Source of the DNA: Nereocystis luetkeana
Lineage: Eukaryota > Sar > Phaeophyceae > Laminariales > Laminariaceae
Length of the DNA: 64,000 nucleotides
Direction of reading: 5' to 3'
Assembly (NCBI GenBank): GCA_031213475.1
Contig: JARUPZ010000024.1
Location: 1,302,001 to 1,366,000 of the forward strand
A model generated the notes under the pieces. That model saw only the letters and a list, made by a program, of their open reading frames with translations. It searched no databases and was not told where the DNA came from. The position numbers and the translations under genes were made by a program. Position 1 is the stretch's first letter. Every line of letters begins with the position of its first letter. Below are positions 22,732 to 35,112 of the stretch, piece by piece.

Positions 22732-23230
22732 GTCTCAAGACAACCTGAACGCCCACCGCACCCAGGGCACCCTCTCGATTCAGGGGTAACTCTTGGCAAA
22801 TTATACTTTCGACTCCTGAAATGCATCGTGCCAGGTCGTATACATTGTGAAAATGCGATGGAGAGCTTGAATCGGAGCCGTTTTGAAGGCGATCTACTAG
22901 CACTATTGCAGCAGCTGCTGCTGTGACATGTCCCCCGCCGATGACACCAAAAACAAGCTCGTATGCGGCGGAACGGCGAAACGTCCTCACGGTGCAATTC
23001 GGCATGTCAGCACGTATCTGTGTGGCGCTCGTGTTTCGCTTGTCTGCGGGCTGCCCCATGGGCTCCATCTTGAAGAGAAGCTGCCAGCGACGAAGGACAA
23101 AAACCAGAGAAAACGTACCTAGGGTCTCGAGCAGAACCGAAAAAGGTGCTGCTGCTACTGCTACTGTGGTCCAAAAAATCTTGAGGGGGCATATCGGTAG
23201 AGAGGGTCGCAAGCAGAAAGGAGAATATAA

Positions 23231-25087
23231 CTAAATGTGCTGCGACCTGTAGTCGACAAAGCCTGGAGGGAACCTATAGAGGTCCCAAGCAGAATGGGAA
23301 ATTAATGTGCTGTTGCTGCTGCTGTCGTCTACCAGGTACGGGCCTTACCCGAGGAGGGCTTACCGTTTGGGAGCACCGCTTCCAGCCTGGCGCTGCTGTA
23401 TCGGTGTCAGGCTGCAGCCATCCGGTAAGTCGACGAACGTACGGCCACCCACGTGCAGGTCGTAGTTGTTGGCGTTTGTCAGGATTCCTTTTGACGGCTG
23501 CGCGGAAAAAACGGGTATTGTGCACGCACACAAAGCAAAATCTCTCAGTCTTGAGAATAGCAGAACTTTGTGATACAAAAAAACAAAATACTGTTGGTAT
23601 TGTGTTCAACGTTCTCCGAAGGCTCGATGTCAACGATCAAGGTTCACCTTTTCATTGGATCTACACCCGAGTTTCCCCTCTTTCCCCTGCTTTTACGGCA
23701 GCATTTTTCTGCACGTGTAAAACAAGTCTACTAAGGGTTTTGAGAGAAAATAACACCCCGTGGCAAGTCAGAGGAGTGCCACCGAGGCAGTGACCTACAT
23801 GTCATATGAGTAAAAACCGGTGTCAAACCCCGTTTGCCCGCGATTTCGTAGGATTTATGTTTTACGTGGGATTTGTTTGTGGCTACCTGGTACATTGCAT
23901 GCCTGAAGCAGCAATGCCAGCAACAGAACAGAGTCAGTATGTCGGCGTCCAAACCATATGTGTGTTGTCTTCACCTCAATTCGTCCTTTCTACCTAGCTT
24001 CATCCGTACACCCCGTGTCCGCCCCGATTATTTATGCTAGAGAGATAAATAATACTTCTGTGGTCACAGGCTGTGAGACAGAGGAATACCAAAAACAAAA
24101 AAGAGTCGCAAATTCAAGTGAAATACCAGCGTACCGGGTACGAGAACACAACAACACAATGAAGACTAGAAAATAAGAACAAAAAAGACGATGAAAAAAA
24201 GAGCTGAAAACAAACAGAATACAAAATGACACAAGGCGATCCGAAAGGCTGCTACTCTAGAAGGAAAGCATGCGTACTCAAGAAGGACAGATAGCTGCTG
24301 CAAAGGACGAAGCAAGACGCAGGAGAGGAAGATACCGGCATAAGGACGGCGGCGGAGAGAGGAAAGGAAACCAAGGGAAAGACAAGGCGATACAAAAAAA
24401 CATCACGTAAATATACTGTAGATACACGTGTACTTTCGTTCCAGCTGGCCTCTAGCTAGGACCAGCCCAAGCAATTATGCTTCGGGGTAGGTAGGCGCTA
24501 CAACTAGCCCACGCAGGCTAGGTTTTAGCGCCAGACGCCGACAGCAGGCGACACGCACAGCACGACTAGCCCGCAGCAGTTGTGCTTCGGCTGGGTTACA
24601 TCTACACGGCATGGATGGCATTTGGTTGGGACAACGCAAGACACCATCAGGAGACAAGAACGCTGGGAAAGGGGAAATATCGTGCTCTGTTATTTTCTGT
24701 TCTGCTCTGCTCTGCTCTGCTCTGCGCATCTGCTACTGCTGTGCTACTGCTGCTGCTCTGCTGAAAGTGTCCGTAGCTGACTGCGTTGCTCTGGTGTGCG
24801 TTTTTGTGTGCTACATTATTCCTTGTCAGAAATGTTTGGCCGTACGAGTGAGTCACCAGAAATATTTTGACTTTCATTTCTGGACCCTTTGTTTGTTACA
24901 GGCTCATCAAGCACTGATTACCGTTGTAGCTCTTCGCAGGCGGCTGTGTTTGTTGTCGTACTCGTAGTATTAATAGCAATATGATCTGATAGCCATACGT
25001 GTACGTTCCCGCTCCATGTTAGCGAATCCGTTCCTCGTAAGATTTTTACATTTTCCGCACTGCTGCTTTGCTGCTGCTGTGGCCGAC
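23231..25087 (-). CDS. Minus-strand gene of unknown function, C-terminal exons
   Basis: Exons supported by splice sites: 25087-24922 (Thr/Ser-rich, with NTTSTTTNTAACEELQR before gtaatc), 23497-23364 (HVGGRTFVDLPDGCSLTP, phase 0 in, phase 2 out before gtaagc), 23273-23231 (FPPGFVDYRSQHI, TAG stop). The last two join exactly in phase 2. At least one exon between the first and second is missing, because their phases differ. Sequons and Ser/Thr bias suggest a secreted or surface protein. No known domain was seen. It ends tail-to-tail with the plus-strand gene ending at 22,731. Confidence 0.4.
23950..24375 (+). repeat. Dispersed repeat D, copy 1
   Basis: Starts GTGTTGTCTTCACCTCAATTC and runs through TACCGGGTACGAGAACAC, AAGCATGCGTACTCAAGAA, CTGCAAAGGACGAAGC and AGATACCGGCATA. 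Copies at 30,500-30,960 (minus) and 49,955-50,350 (plus) share the same blocks in the same order. Its first 120 bp resemble the tips of the inverted arms at 38.1 and 42.0 kb. Confidence 0.7.
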
Positions 25088-25165
25088 CTGTAAATAACAG
25101 CGGTATAACTATTGCAAGTGTGCTGTGCTGGTTCGGTGCTTTGTTTTGCTGCCGCAACAGCTCTT

Positions 25166-26110
25166 CTACTCAGTCTTTGTTCTCCGTGGAACCACCATTA
25201 GTACCACAAGCCCCCAGCGCCATGACTCATAAAATACAAAAATATTGATACGCAAGTATTCAGCCAGGTTGATTTGGGCCTCCTCAATTCTGGCGTCACC
25301 GTCGTCATTGCTGTAACACGGTTCCGAAGGGAAAGCTGTTAAAACGTATAAAATCGCTGGCCTGTGGCAAATACTCGTAGTGTCGACGGGTGGGGTGCAG
25401 TGGTGCCAACGTTGACTCCGATGTCCTCCCACAGTATCGGCCCTCTCGTGAGTAACCTAAAATCGAATGCTAGGCTAACGTCCTCATCCTGGCGAAGGGA
25501 GAAGGGAGTAGACTTCTTACAACAGCTCCCTTCAGATGGAGAGCACCTACGTATATAGGCTAAATATGTATACGTTCCTTCACATTTTACATTCGAAGGC
25601 TGGGTTTTTTCAAGTCTGTTTTCTTGCGAGAAGGCCGATACTACTGTATCAAAACTAACATCACGGAGGCCCATAGTATAAAGGCCGAAAAGAAGCCCAA
25701 GTCGCCCATTCTGGTGCGCTGTATGTCAAGAACCACGGCCTTAATCGAAAATGTTCTCCGTTCCAAATACGCGGTTGATGATAGGCTCTCCGTCGATGCT
25801 ACATGCATATTCCTCATAATAAATAGATACGTTGGAAAATCCCTTTCCCCCCGTTTAGGGCCTATATATTAGGGGCCACCACTAGTGCACGACCGCGACA
25901 CGACCGACTTCCACCTCCAGCGAACGTAAGGCCGGTCGACGTTGAGCCACTCACTTTTAGGTAGCAAATTTGCAGCGTGACGCCCTCACTCGCCCAATCG
26001 ACGAAGCAGTACCCGTGGGCGGGCCTCGCGAACATGTACCGCTTGTTGAGCAACGTTCGGCCGTCGTACTTCACGACGAGCTTCTGGGAGAGCTGTCTCT
26101 TCATGGTAAC
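25166..26110 (-). CDS. Two-exon fragment of a gene of unknown function
   Basis: Exon 26110-25955 follows GACGCAG and ends before gtgagtgg; it reads VTMKRQLSQKLVVKYDG then FARPAHGYCFVDWASEG. Exon 25456-25166 follows cgattttag in the same phase and runs 97 codons to a TAG (EEAQINLAEYLRINIFVFYESW, then a short hydrophobic WGLVVLMVV). An ATG six bases upstream of the first exon, in frame, could be a start. No domain was recognised. Confidence 0.35.
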
Positions 26111-26899
26111 CTGCGTCATGCGCACGGTGTTCGGGAGGACACACGAGAGATTAGCATCGACGGCATGTATCCCGTAAAGCAATTGACATTATGATGGGTT
26201 GGTGGGCCACATATCTGGCAGATCGTCGGTCCCAACCTCATCATGATCCACATCTTTCCGAGGGCAGGTATATTTTCCGATTTAATGATCTGTATGATCT
26301 ACTGCTGTAGCTCATGTTGCCGGGTGGGCGCCGTAAAAAGTTGCACGATCTTGGGGACATGTTTCCTGGGTTGGATATGTACTTTAAAATCAACAGACCC
26401 CGCACAGGATCTCATAACGGCAGGCCAGGATATATCTGATATAACTGATCTATCTGGTCTATCTGATATATCTGATCTAACTGATCAGTCCCAGGTGTGA
26501 AGGGTTGCATGGCATTCGAATGACGGAAACCAGAGCCAAAAACAAGACAAAATGTTATTGTTCCGCTCCTGTGTGTATAGCAAGCTCGAACACTCGTTTT
26601 GAGGTACTGTTAAGTATTTCACGGGGGGTGCGAGGTTTGTAGACCAGCAATCCTCGCAGGCGATCGCGATCTGCGACGATACGCACGAGGCGTGCGAGAT
26701 AAAAAGGAGGGCAGACACGACTGGCGAGCTGGGACTACAGCTTGCTCTGAAATAATCCGCTTGCTGCCTGAGATTCCCATTTCCACTGTTGCTTACTCCC
26801 AGAGCAATCCCGATGCAGCCCATCGTGTAACCCGGCAAAATGACACATATACCCCCCGTCCCGCGCCAATGCACGGGTCAGCGTACACACAGATGGTGG

Positions 26900-28860
26900 T
26901 GAGGATCGAGTCACGGCGTTCCTAAGGAAGAGGTCTCCTATGTTCACAGTCTCGCCCACACACGGAAAAATCGACTTTTTTTCAGACGAACACTTCAGGA
27001 GATGTCAGCAGCGAGGCCACGCGGCATTGCACAAATACTATGTGCATGTATAGGTTGCATCATGAGACCAGTCAATCGTTCCCCTTTTAGGGTTGCGTGT
27101 AGTACGGGGGAGCACAATGTTCAGAACCAAATTGGGAGTGAAAATATGGAGGGGTATACGGTGTTTCGTCCCATTGTGGGTTCTGAATACTATACGCCCC
27201 CCCCCCCCCCCCCCCCCCGTGATATATTGGGGCTGTGCAGGCCTTGCGAACGATGCATTTTTTTCATCACACATTATTTTCGTCACTGCACTCAGCTTGC
27301 TGGCAACAACCAAACACCAACCGCCACACGCCAAAACAGCGATCTTCTACCCTTGCTGCCAGCCGACGGCGGACGACCTGATGAGCGCAGCAGCGCTCCT
27401 CTCACACCCCACGCATTAGCATGGTAGAAGGCGATGCACTCTCCCGCGGCGGCTTTTGTTCGCTGTTGTGGTGGCTTGAGGGCAGGCCAACCGTGACCTC
27501 GAGTCCTTTCGAACAGGCTTGCTTGTGGTTAGTGTTCCTGAAACTGAGTCAATGTGTAACGGTTTTTGCAAAGTATCAACCTCTACAGCCACGCAGCCAG
27601 CTCTATTATTATTTTACTAGCCGCGAGGGGGAAAGCCCCGCCCGCACGTCCCACGGAGTGCAATGTTAGATATCCCGTCGCGATTATGGCCATACCTTGG
27701 CAGTTACTCTTGCGTAAGGGGTCGGAAGATCTCTCAGGAATCTGTTGCCGAGTTGGCGCGCGTAGGCGTTTCGCCGAAAATCTCAAACGGCTTGGAAATA
27801 GAGGAAGGTATTTGCAGAAAAGATACGTTGTATTTCGAAATTCCAGAAAAAAAATGCTGCCAGCGAACAAGAATCCAGACCTTGTTACGAAGCCCTTTTC
27901 GCGCTTAGATTGGGCCCAAAAACTTAGCGGCCCTGACGGGAAAGTATTTTCCCTGTCCGCACTTTATCGGTGACGTCAGCTCGATAGTTCAAAAGATCCC
28001 CCGGGGTACCAGCCAACGTTTGGGGAAACCCATTTTTTTATTGGCGACGTAGCCAAATATACTACAGTAGGCGCCCGCGCGTGGAATCAAAATATTTAGG
28101 GATTTTGCTAGTTTGTGTGCAGCTGGCTTGCAACTTCGACGGCACGGAAACACCTCTTGGGTCGTTTCTGGTAGCCTACGACTGCTGTCTGACGCACCCG
28201 ACACCCTCCCATACCCCATCGGGAGCAGGCCTTAATTTGGCGTTCTGTGGTGCGCTTGTGAGGAGCTGTTTGTGCCTCAAAGGGAATTGCCATTTGTTTT
28301 TCGGCTCATATTGTGCGCCCCAAAAACTCGACCATTTTCGACCACTCTATAATCTCAAAGCCGTGTTGTCGGCCGCTGCTGAGAAAGCGCGGTCGGTCAA
28401 TCTGAAAATAATCACAAGCTGCTGTAGATGAGATACTGAACTATATCGAACACTCGCTCTCTGCTAAGACACGAACCAGCCGAAGGTCCAAACACGGCGT
28501 CTCAAAATAAGCGCCTGAAATATATTTCAGACAAAACATCTCGAGATTGGAGACCCTCGGAACGGATAAGGATCCTCCGTGACCTCACAGAATCACATAC
28601 CCACCCTATACTCTTATCAAAACCAAGAAAAAAACAGTATTTGACTAACCCTTATGGGAACATTTTGAAGGGCTCTAACAACTGAGTTTTCTGCCGAAAC
28701 CCGCGATTGACGTGGCGGGACGGTCAAAAACACCAGTAGATTCCTGAGGATGCTCCCCTGAGTTTTCCGAGAGTTTTTCTTCAACAGTTTTCCGTTTCTC
28801 CATAGTCGTTGTTTGACTGTTCGTCCATATTGCCAGTTCTAAGGACACCATACGTTTTCA
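26900..28860. other. Stretch without a convincing gene
   Basis: Contains a 22 bp poly-C run (27,197-27,218). Several open frames of 80-135 codons lack ATG starts, recognisable domains or splice partners. Confidence 0.45.
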
Positions 28861-28861
28861 T

Positions 28862-28990
28862 CAAAGATCCATTATTTCTGGCCTCAGTTCTGACAAACGA
28901 TACCAGGTATACCGGTATTATTTTGTACATCCATTATTTCTGGCCTCAGTTCTGGCAAACGATACCACAGGTACGGGTATTATTTTTGAC
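28862..28990 (+). repeat. 64 bp tandem duplication carrying the ACCAGGTA motif
   Basis: Two copies of TCCATTATTTCTGGCCTCAG-TTCTGRCAAACGATACCA..GGTA lie head to tail. Confidence 0.85.
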
Positions 28991-29284
28991 CCTCCAGGGA
29001 AAGCTGCTTGGCTGCGCCAAAAGTCAAACCGATGCTCTGGAAAGAAACCTAAAACTGTTCAACAAAGCCCTCGGAAAACTCCGGGGAGCATTTTTGAAGA
29101 GTCCACCGATGTTTTCGACTGCCCCGCCGAGTAAAACCGGCATGTTCGGCCTAAAAAAAACTCAGTTCCTGGAGCCCAGAAATAATTTCCCATAATAGTT
29201 GGTCTTAACCCCTACCGCGGGTACAAACAAACAAATAGAGGGAATAGGGGACTTTTTTTTACCTACTCTACAACCTATGTGTCG

Positions 29285-29568
29285 GACGGTCGGACCTTCG
29301 ACTCTATTTGCAAAAATAAAAATAAAAAAGGATTCAATTGTTGAGAGCGCCTTGCAGCGTGGGTAGGCACAATTCGATGCGAGTCGACGAGGGTAGAAAA
29401 GGCTGAAATCTTCTCGCGATAAAAATGAAGGCGCGTACCGTAGCGGGAAGGGAGCGGGAAGAGCCTGCTATGTGACCCCGGATCTGAGTTACGAGTTGGA
29501 AGGAGAGAGAGAAGAAGATGTGCGAAAAAAATAATAAATGGGATGAGCAAAAAAAAAAAAAAAAAAAT
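29285..29568 (+). mobile_element. tRNA-derived SINE, copy 1 (head lost)
   Basis: Shares the SINE body (GGATTCAATTGTTGAGAGCG ... GGCTGAAATCTTCTCGCGAT ... GATGTGCGAA...AATAAATGGGATGAG) and ends in a poly-A of about 18. Only the last bases of the tRNA-like head (GGTCGGAC) remain. Confidence 0.85.
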
Positions 29569-30289
29569 GTTGATAGAAACGAGAGGCTGGAAAAACAATG
29601 TCCGTTTCGTGGCCTTAATGTCAGTGCGTACTGCAGCTGATTCGAGTATGCAATATTATACCTGTATACTGCTTGATACTTGTGCTGTACCTGGCATGTG
29701 GAGTGCCGAGTCCACCGCGAGGTTTCCCTTCTGTGATATTTTCGTACGAAAAGCTTCCCGTAGTTTGCGAGCGCAGGGGGGCGGGTGGATGGCGGAATGC
29801 CCTCGAAAAAAGATGTCATTGACGCATATTAGTACTGTTTTGCGCTGACTAAAACCTGAGCTTTTAAAGTGAAGACTATACGTAGCGCAGAAACCTGTGA
29901 CATGTTCGGTATGACTGTACTCAAAAGAATCATTTCTATAGGTCAGTCTCCGCTTTGTTTATCCAAAACAAGGCAAACCCACCGATTCCGATGAGGATGC
30001 GTAAGTTGACAGAGCAGCGATGGTTTTCAGACTCGAGTGCGGCTTTATGCCCATTTGATCTGTTTCGATGACCTGCGCTCTCTTTTTCGAGAGAGAGCGA
30101 CTCTGTTGGCGAGCCTGAGGAACGGTGCCAAAACAAAACACAAACTATAGAACACATGACGAGAGCTGAAAACCATCCCACGGACACACGATCGAACGCC
30201 ACAACCTCCCACACCCTTCGACCCGGTGTGCGCCGATGTTATCAAGAAGTTCATAATATGTGTGCTACCTGGTTTTACTACTTATTAAA

Positions 30290-30332
30290 GCATACCAGGT
30301 ACCAGGTACCTGGTACCAGGTACCTGGTATGC
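30290..30332. repeat. 43 bp near-palindrome of WGGTACC units
   Basis: GCATACC, four units of WGGTACC, then TGGTATGC. Arms are self-complementary except at the A/T positions. It is the densest cluster of the ACCWGGT motif that recurs across the window. Confidence 0.85.
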
Positions 30333-30499
30333 TGCTATTAATAGTGCACCATTTTAATATTATGATACGGGCACGTACTATGTTCGTAATTATAGAAGCT
30401 TTGTTTCATTCATCATAATATTGAACAGCTGTTCTTCTGATACTACAGCTGTGTCGACGAATGCAGAAACGTAATAATACATCGGCTGGCTAGGTATCG

Positions 30500-30960
30500 G
30501 TTCGACTATAGCTCTTACAGACTTTTGCCTGCATCTCCCTCTCTTTCGTGTTGCTTCGTTCGCGCAGCAGATACCTGCCCTTCCTGAGTATACGTAATAC
30601 ACTGCTTTCCGTCTAAAATAGCAGCTTTTCTGACCGAACTCCTTGCGTTTTGTTAGTATTCTGTTTACTTTTTCATTTCAGATTTTTAGTTTTTTCTTGT
30701 TTAATTGTCGTTCTGATTTTTTTTTCCGGTCTCGCTTGTGTTGTTGCGTTCTCGTACCCGGTACGCTGGCATTTCACTTGCTTGACACTTGAATTTGCGA
30801 TATATTTTTATTTTTTGGTCTTCCTCTACTGTCTCTCAGTAGTCTGTGACCACAGAATCAGCATCTCTCTAAGATAAGGAATCAGGACGGACACTGACTG
30901 GGTGTACTGATGGAGCTGCGTAGAAAGGACGATTTAATGTGAAGACAACAACAACAGAGG
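30500..30960 (-). repeat. Dispersed repeat D, inverted copy
   Basis: Reverse-complement relative of 23,950-24,375. It begins on the minus strand with GTTGTTGTCTTCACATTAAATC and includes CTGTGGTCACAGACTACTGA and TACCGGGTACGAGAACGC. Confidence 0.65.
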
Positions 30961-31289
30961 GAACGACGTCAAACAAATACCTCAAGGGGAGACTCACGTC
31001 GCACGCACGACGAGCGAGTGAATGCACACATCGGTAATATATTTTACTCGAGGACAACAGCAGCGGCGGTATGTAGCAATTTCTGTCGAGCACTTGAGAT
31101 ATCAAATTGAAACAAAACCATTCATTGTGCTTTTCTGAACGCTACAAAAAAATACGATCTTGAGACTTGAGAGGTCAAGAGGGAAAGAACCGCCAAAACA
31201 AATGACGATTACTGCAACAACAGCACCCTCGGCCGCACGAAGCAACACGAGCTGCTGGGTTTCTTGGGGTGATCCACATTCGGTCTTAA

Positions 31290-32500
31290 TATTCCTTGGG
31301 TTTGCCACGGGATACCACGGAAAGTCCCTTGGTATCCCACGTGATATCCCATGGGAATCACGCGCATGCGCATCCCATGAATAAACCTGATGGTATAAAC
31401 CTGCATCCGATGTGGGGTCACCCCGACCCCATGGAATATACGTTTGATCCTAGGAGAAAATCCCGTGGGATCCCGTGGGACTTCCCATGGGATATTCTCA
31501 ATACTTTAATTTTCTGTCCCATGGGTATTCCCATCTATCTGACTTCCCATGTGACCCTGTATGCCATGGGAATTTCCCATGGTCGCATGGGAAATTCCCA
31601 TGGGACTTCTCAGGGAATAGTATGTTACTTTAAATGTGTTATCCGATGGGCATCCCTATCCTACTGTACTTCCCATGTTAATATCGCGTCCCATGGAAAT
31701 ATGGAAACCCCATGGGACTGCATGTTGCATTTCGCATGGGACTTATCATGGAATATCACAGTACATCCCATGGAAGGTCCTATCCCATAATAATTCCCAT
31801 GAGATATGCCGCGGGGCGTGAATTTCTAATTGGAATTGTCATAGGAAGAACCCATGGCAAATCCCATATCATATTTAGTCCCGCGAATTGCCACGGTTAC
31901 ATGTGGGGCCCCATGAGAAAAGCGGGCATCGGATATCCCATGGGAAATCCAACACACCCCTTGGAAAAGGAAGTCCCGTGCGACATGCACTGCATCCCGT
32001 GGGAAGGGAGCACCATGGAAAGCACAACGCAATGCATGCCATATGGGAAGTCCCATGGGAAGTCACAACGTATCCCATGATGACTACAATGCATCTCATG
32101 GGAAATTCTACGGGAAGCACATTGGGTTTACGGGAAGTACCCTGGGAAGTCCCATGAGATCTCAGGCAAAGTACAATACTCCCATCCCACTCCACCCGGC
32201 TCCCAATTAGTGGAAAGGCTCATGAAACTTCCGATAGGATCCCATGGGGGCTTCCATGGAGGACCCTCTGCCCTACGGAACTTGTTGTGAAGTATCCCAT
32301 GGGGCCCTTTATATCGAGCAGGAACCCCCATGGGAGAGCCACGGGGAGGCCCAGAAGATATCACTAGAGTCCCAAGCGAAGGGTCATATTCCATGGGAAA
32401 TCCTTTGGCCCATTGGGAAGTCTCATGGGATACATACATGATCTCACGGGACAAATTTGATCACATGGGGCATCCAATGATATCCCGTGGGAGAACCACA
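31290..32500. repeat. Cluster of TCCCATGGGA palindromes
   Basis: About 35 matches or near-matches to TCCCATGGGA occur in 1.2 kb, spaced irregularly by roughly 20-60 bp, with unrelated sequence between them. Variants are CCCGTGGGA, TCCCATGAGA and CCCATGGAA. Because the motif is its own complement, both strands give Met-Gly-rich open frames, which I do not take as genes. Confidence 0.85.
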
Positions 32501-32724
32501 GAAAATGTAAACTCAGTACGAGTACTACGGAACTATACACGTAGCATCCGTAGTGATCTGCCTTTAACAAACGCTGTTACTAGCTGGTATGTCGTACAGT
32601 AGGGTTCGATTCGCCCAATTGATGGGAGAGATTTAAATCGGAATCGGAATCGGCTAATCGGAACGATGCCTTCCCTACGGCAAAACATCGGTAAAAACAT
32701 CGTCCCGATTTGCATGATGGCTTA

Positions 32725-32790
32725 CCCTTTCAGAACTCAAGTCCCGATTTGGGGGCATTTCACTTGAAGCATAAATAAGTGGTTTGTCCC
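32725..32790 (+). mobile_element. MITE family B, left half, cut by a SINE
   Basis: Begins CCCTTTCAGAACTCAAGTCC after CTTA and keeps the loop (CACTTGAAG...GTGGTTTGTCCCC). The right arm is replaced by the head of the SINE at 32,789. Confidence 0.65.
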
Positions 32791-33124
32791 CGGTGGTTCA
32801 AGTGGTTAACCTCGAATTCTACTTGTTTGAGTTCTGGGTTCGAGCCCCAGGTGGGTCGGACTTTGACTTTATTTGCAAAAATAAAAAAGGATTCAATTGT
32901 TGAGAGCGCCTTGCAGCGTGGGTAGGCACAATTCGATGCGAGTCGACGAGGGAGGAAAAGGCTGAAATCTTCTCGCGATAAAAATGAAGGCACGTACCGT
33001 AGCGGGAAGGGGGGAGAAGAGCTTGCTATGTGACCCCGGATCTGAGTTACGAGTTGGAAGGAGAGAGAGAAGAAGATGTGCGAAGATAATAAATGGGATG
33101 AGAGAAAAAAAAAAAAAAAAAAAA
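32789..33124 (+). mobile_element. tRNA-derived SINE, full-length copy 2
   Basis: The head (32,789-32,870) has an A box region GGTTCAAGTGGTTAACC and B box GGGTTCGAGCCCC, ending GGTGGGTCGGAC. Then come TTTGACTTTATTTGC, the shared body and a 21 bp A-rich tail. Structure: pol III head, unique body, poly-A, no coding capacity. It would depend on a LINE for mobility. Confidence 0.9.
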
Positions 33125-33585
33125 GGAGCCTGCTATAGCATCTGTAGTTCTAAAGGAGCCAAAAGTTAGGATTCACTCACATGTATGTACGAGCATCGTA
33201 CTGCTGTTGTGATAAACATAAATAAGGATTTAACAAATAATAAGGATTAAAACAAAGGATCCACTCACATTCCAGATTCATTCGCCGATACATCGAATAT
33301 CGTCTGCGCCGAAAATCCAGCCGATTTCACATGGCCCACAGCTGTATTGCTGCTGCAAACCACACTGTGCTTGTGCTTGCTGCTGTAATTATGTAGAACA
33401 CACACAGCTATACAGCAGTACTCTGAAGTATAGTAGTTTTAATATTTTATTATTATTATTTTATTTATTTTCATCCTCCTTGGAGATCTGGGTAACAAAA
33501 ACTTATACGCCCAATACACGCGTTCTTATTTGTGTACCGGTTCTATTACGGGGGACCATAGTAAATAGGACCAAATATATTGTTA

Positions 33586-33787
33586 TTACGGGGGACCACA
33601 TGGTAGGACCAAATATTGTTAGCATAAAAATGGTTAAAAATGCATAGGTTTTTATATATACGGCAGGTCCTATTAACCCTTTTTTAGAACCGCAGTCCCG
33701 TTTTGGGGACAAACTACTTGAAGTTTGGATGCTATGTCCCCAAAACGGGACTGCGGTTCTAAAAGGGTTAACTATGGTCCCCCGTAA
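33586..33787. mobile_element. MITE family A, inner copy
   Basis: Ends TTACGGGGGACC and GGTCCCCCGTAA. Its right arm is itself split by a family B element at TTAA. Removing that insert restores the usual GGTCCTATTAACTATGG. Confidence 0.8.
33677..33767. mobile_element. MITE family B, copy nested in family A
   Basis: A 91 bp palindrome with ends CCCTTTTTTAGAACCGCAGTC and GACTGCGGTTCTAAAAGGG, bounded by exact TTAA duplications (33,673-33,676 and 33,768-33,771). Confidence 0.9.
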
Positions 33788-34500
33788 AACAGTAAAAATA
33801 GGTAAATGTATACCTGGTACCTGGTAGGCTTTTTTAGTGTTTACCTATTTACTATGTGGCCCCATGTAATAGTTCTCATCTGTAGCACACAGATTTTAAC
33901 ATAACACTCCGCCAGTGTTACATGTGTCATGAACTTGCCCGCCCTCTAAATAATAATATTATGGCAAGCTGGTAATATTAATACCTGGTACGTACCTGGT
34001 ACGAGTATAGTATTTTTATTGTCGATCCCTTTTAAGTATTGTTGTGATCATTCGGGCGGGTTCACGCCACCAGGACTTAATACTTACAAACCAGGACTTC
34101 ATGTATACCGAGATCGTCCGCCCGCAACGGCTTTACCTGCAGCACACAGTTTTTAGGTCTTTGTCACGCTGCATGCATTGTTGTGCACATGCAGCTGAAC
34201 GCCCGCAACGGCTTTTTTACCTACATACCAGGTACAGCAGTTTTCAGGTGTTTGTGTTTGTCACGCTGCATGCATTGTGTGTGCGTGAGTGTTCTTTCTA
34301 CCCGTCGACATCCAGCACAACCAGTAGTGTCCGTGCCGATTCTTCAATCCTAGAAGAGATACAAGTTCTGTGTGCATGCAGCGGAATGCAGCGGAACTAT
34401 TTTAATAAAAAACTAAAAAAGCAAGTCAACTGCTGTGAGTTCCACCGATCAGTCGATACTCAACTTCGCAATAATATGCGTGACAGCCGTTCGTGCGTTA

Positions 34501-34604
34501 TACGGGGCACCATAGTTAATAGGACCAAATATTGTGACTAAAAATGATTAAATATATAGGTTTTTATGTCTACCATAGGTCCTGTTATAACTATGGTCCC
34601 GTAA
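34501..34604. mobile_element. MITE family A, copy 4
   Basis: TACGGGGCACCATAGTTAAT at the left and ATAACTATGGTCCCGTAA at the right, with the conserved GGACCAAATATTGT interior and TA flanks. Confidence 0.75.
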
Positions 34605-34910
34605 TAATTCCCCCGCTACAAGTATAATTATGAAAATACGAAATACCTGCACCTTTTCGCCACAGGCACAAAAAAAGCAGCTGAAAAAAAGGTATGCCAA
34701 ATGAAAAACTCCCCGAGGTGAATTACTTGGCTCACCGTCGAAAAGAAAGAAGGAAGGAAGATTATTATCCTCGCTTTTCATACCTGCTGTGTGTGCTCGC
34801 TGTGCACGTACGAGCGAAGCAGTGGACGAATCGATGCCCGCCGGCTTTCGCAACGAGGAACCCATGGAGGGGTGACGCGATCAGTCCTCGCCAGGCACGA
34901 ACAACTGCTG

Positions 34911-35112
<202 letters not shown>

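Larger units (their letters stand above)
33546..33869. mobile_element. MITE family A, outer copy of a nested set
   Basis: Left end TTACGGGGGACCATAGTAAATAGG at 33,546 and right end CCTATTTACTATGTGGCCCCATGTAA at 33,869. It is interrupted at TTGTTA by a second family A copy (33,586-33,787). Confidence 0.75.

Noticed and set aside
22493-23212. 239-codon minus-strand open frame
   Set aside because: It overlaps the last exon of the plus-strand gene, has no clear start, and the minus-strand gene upstream already stops at 23,231. Part may be coding, but I cannot support it.
31296-32454. Met/Gly-rich open frames on both strands
   Set aside because: Produced by the self-complementary TCCCATGGGA motif; no splice sites or domains.
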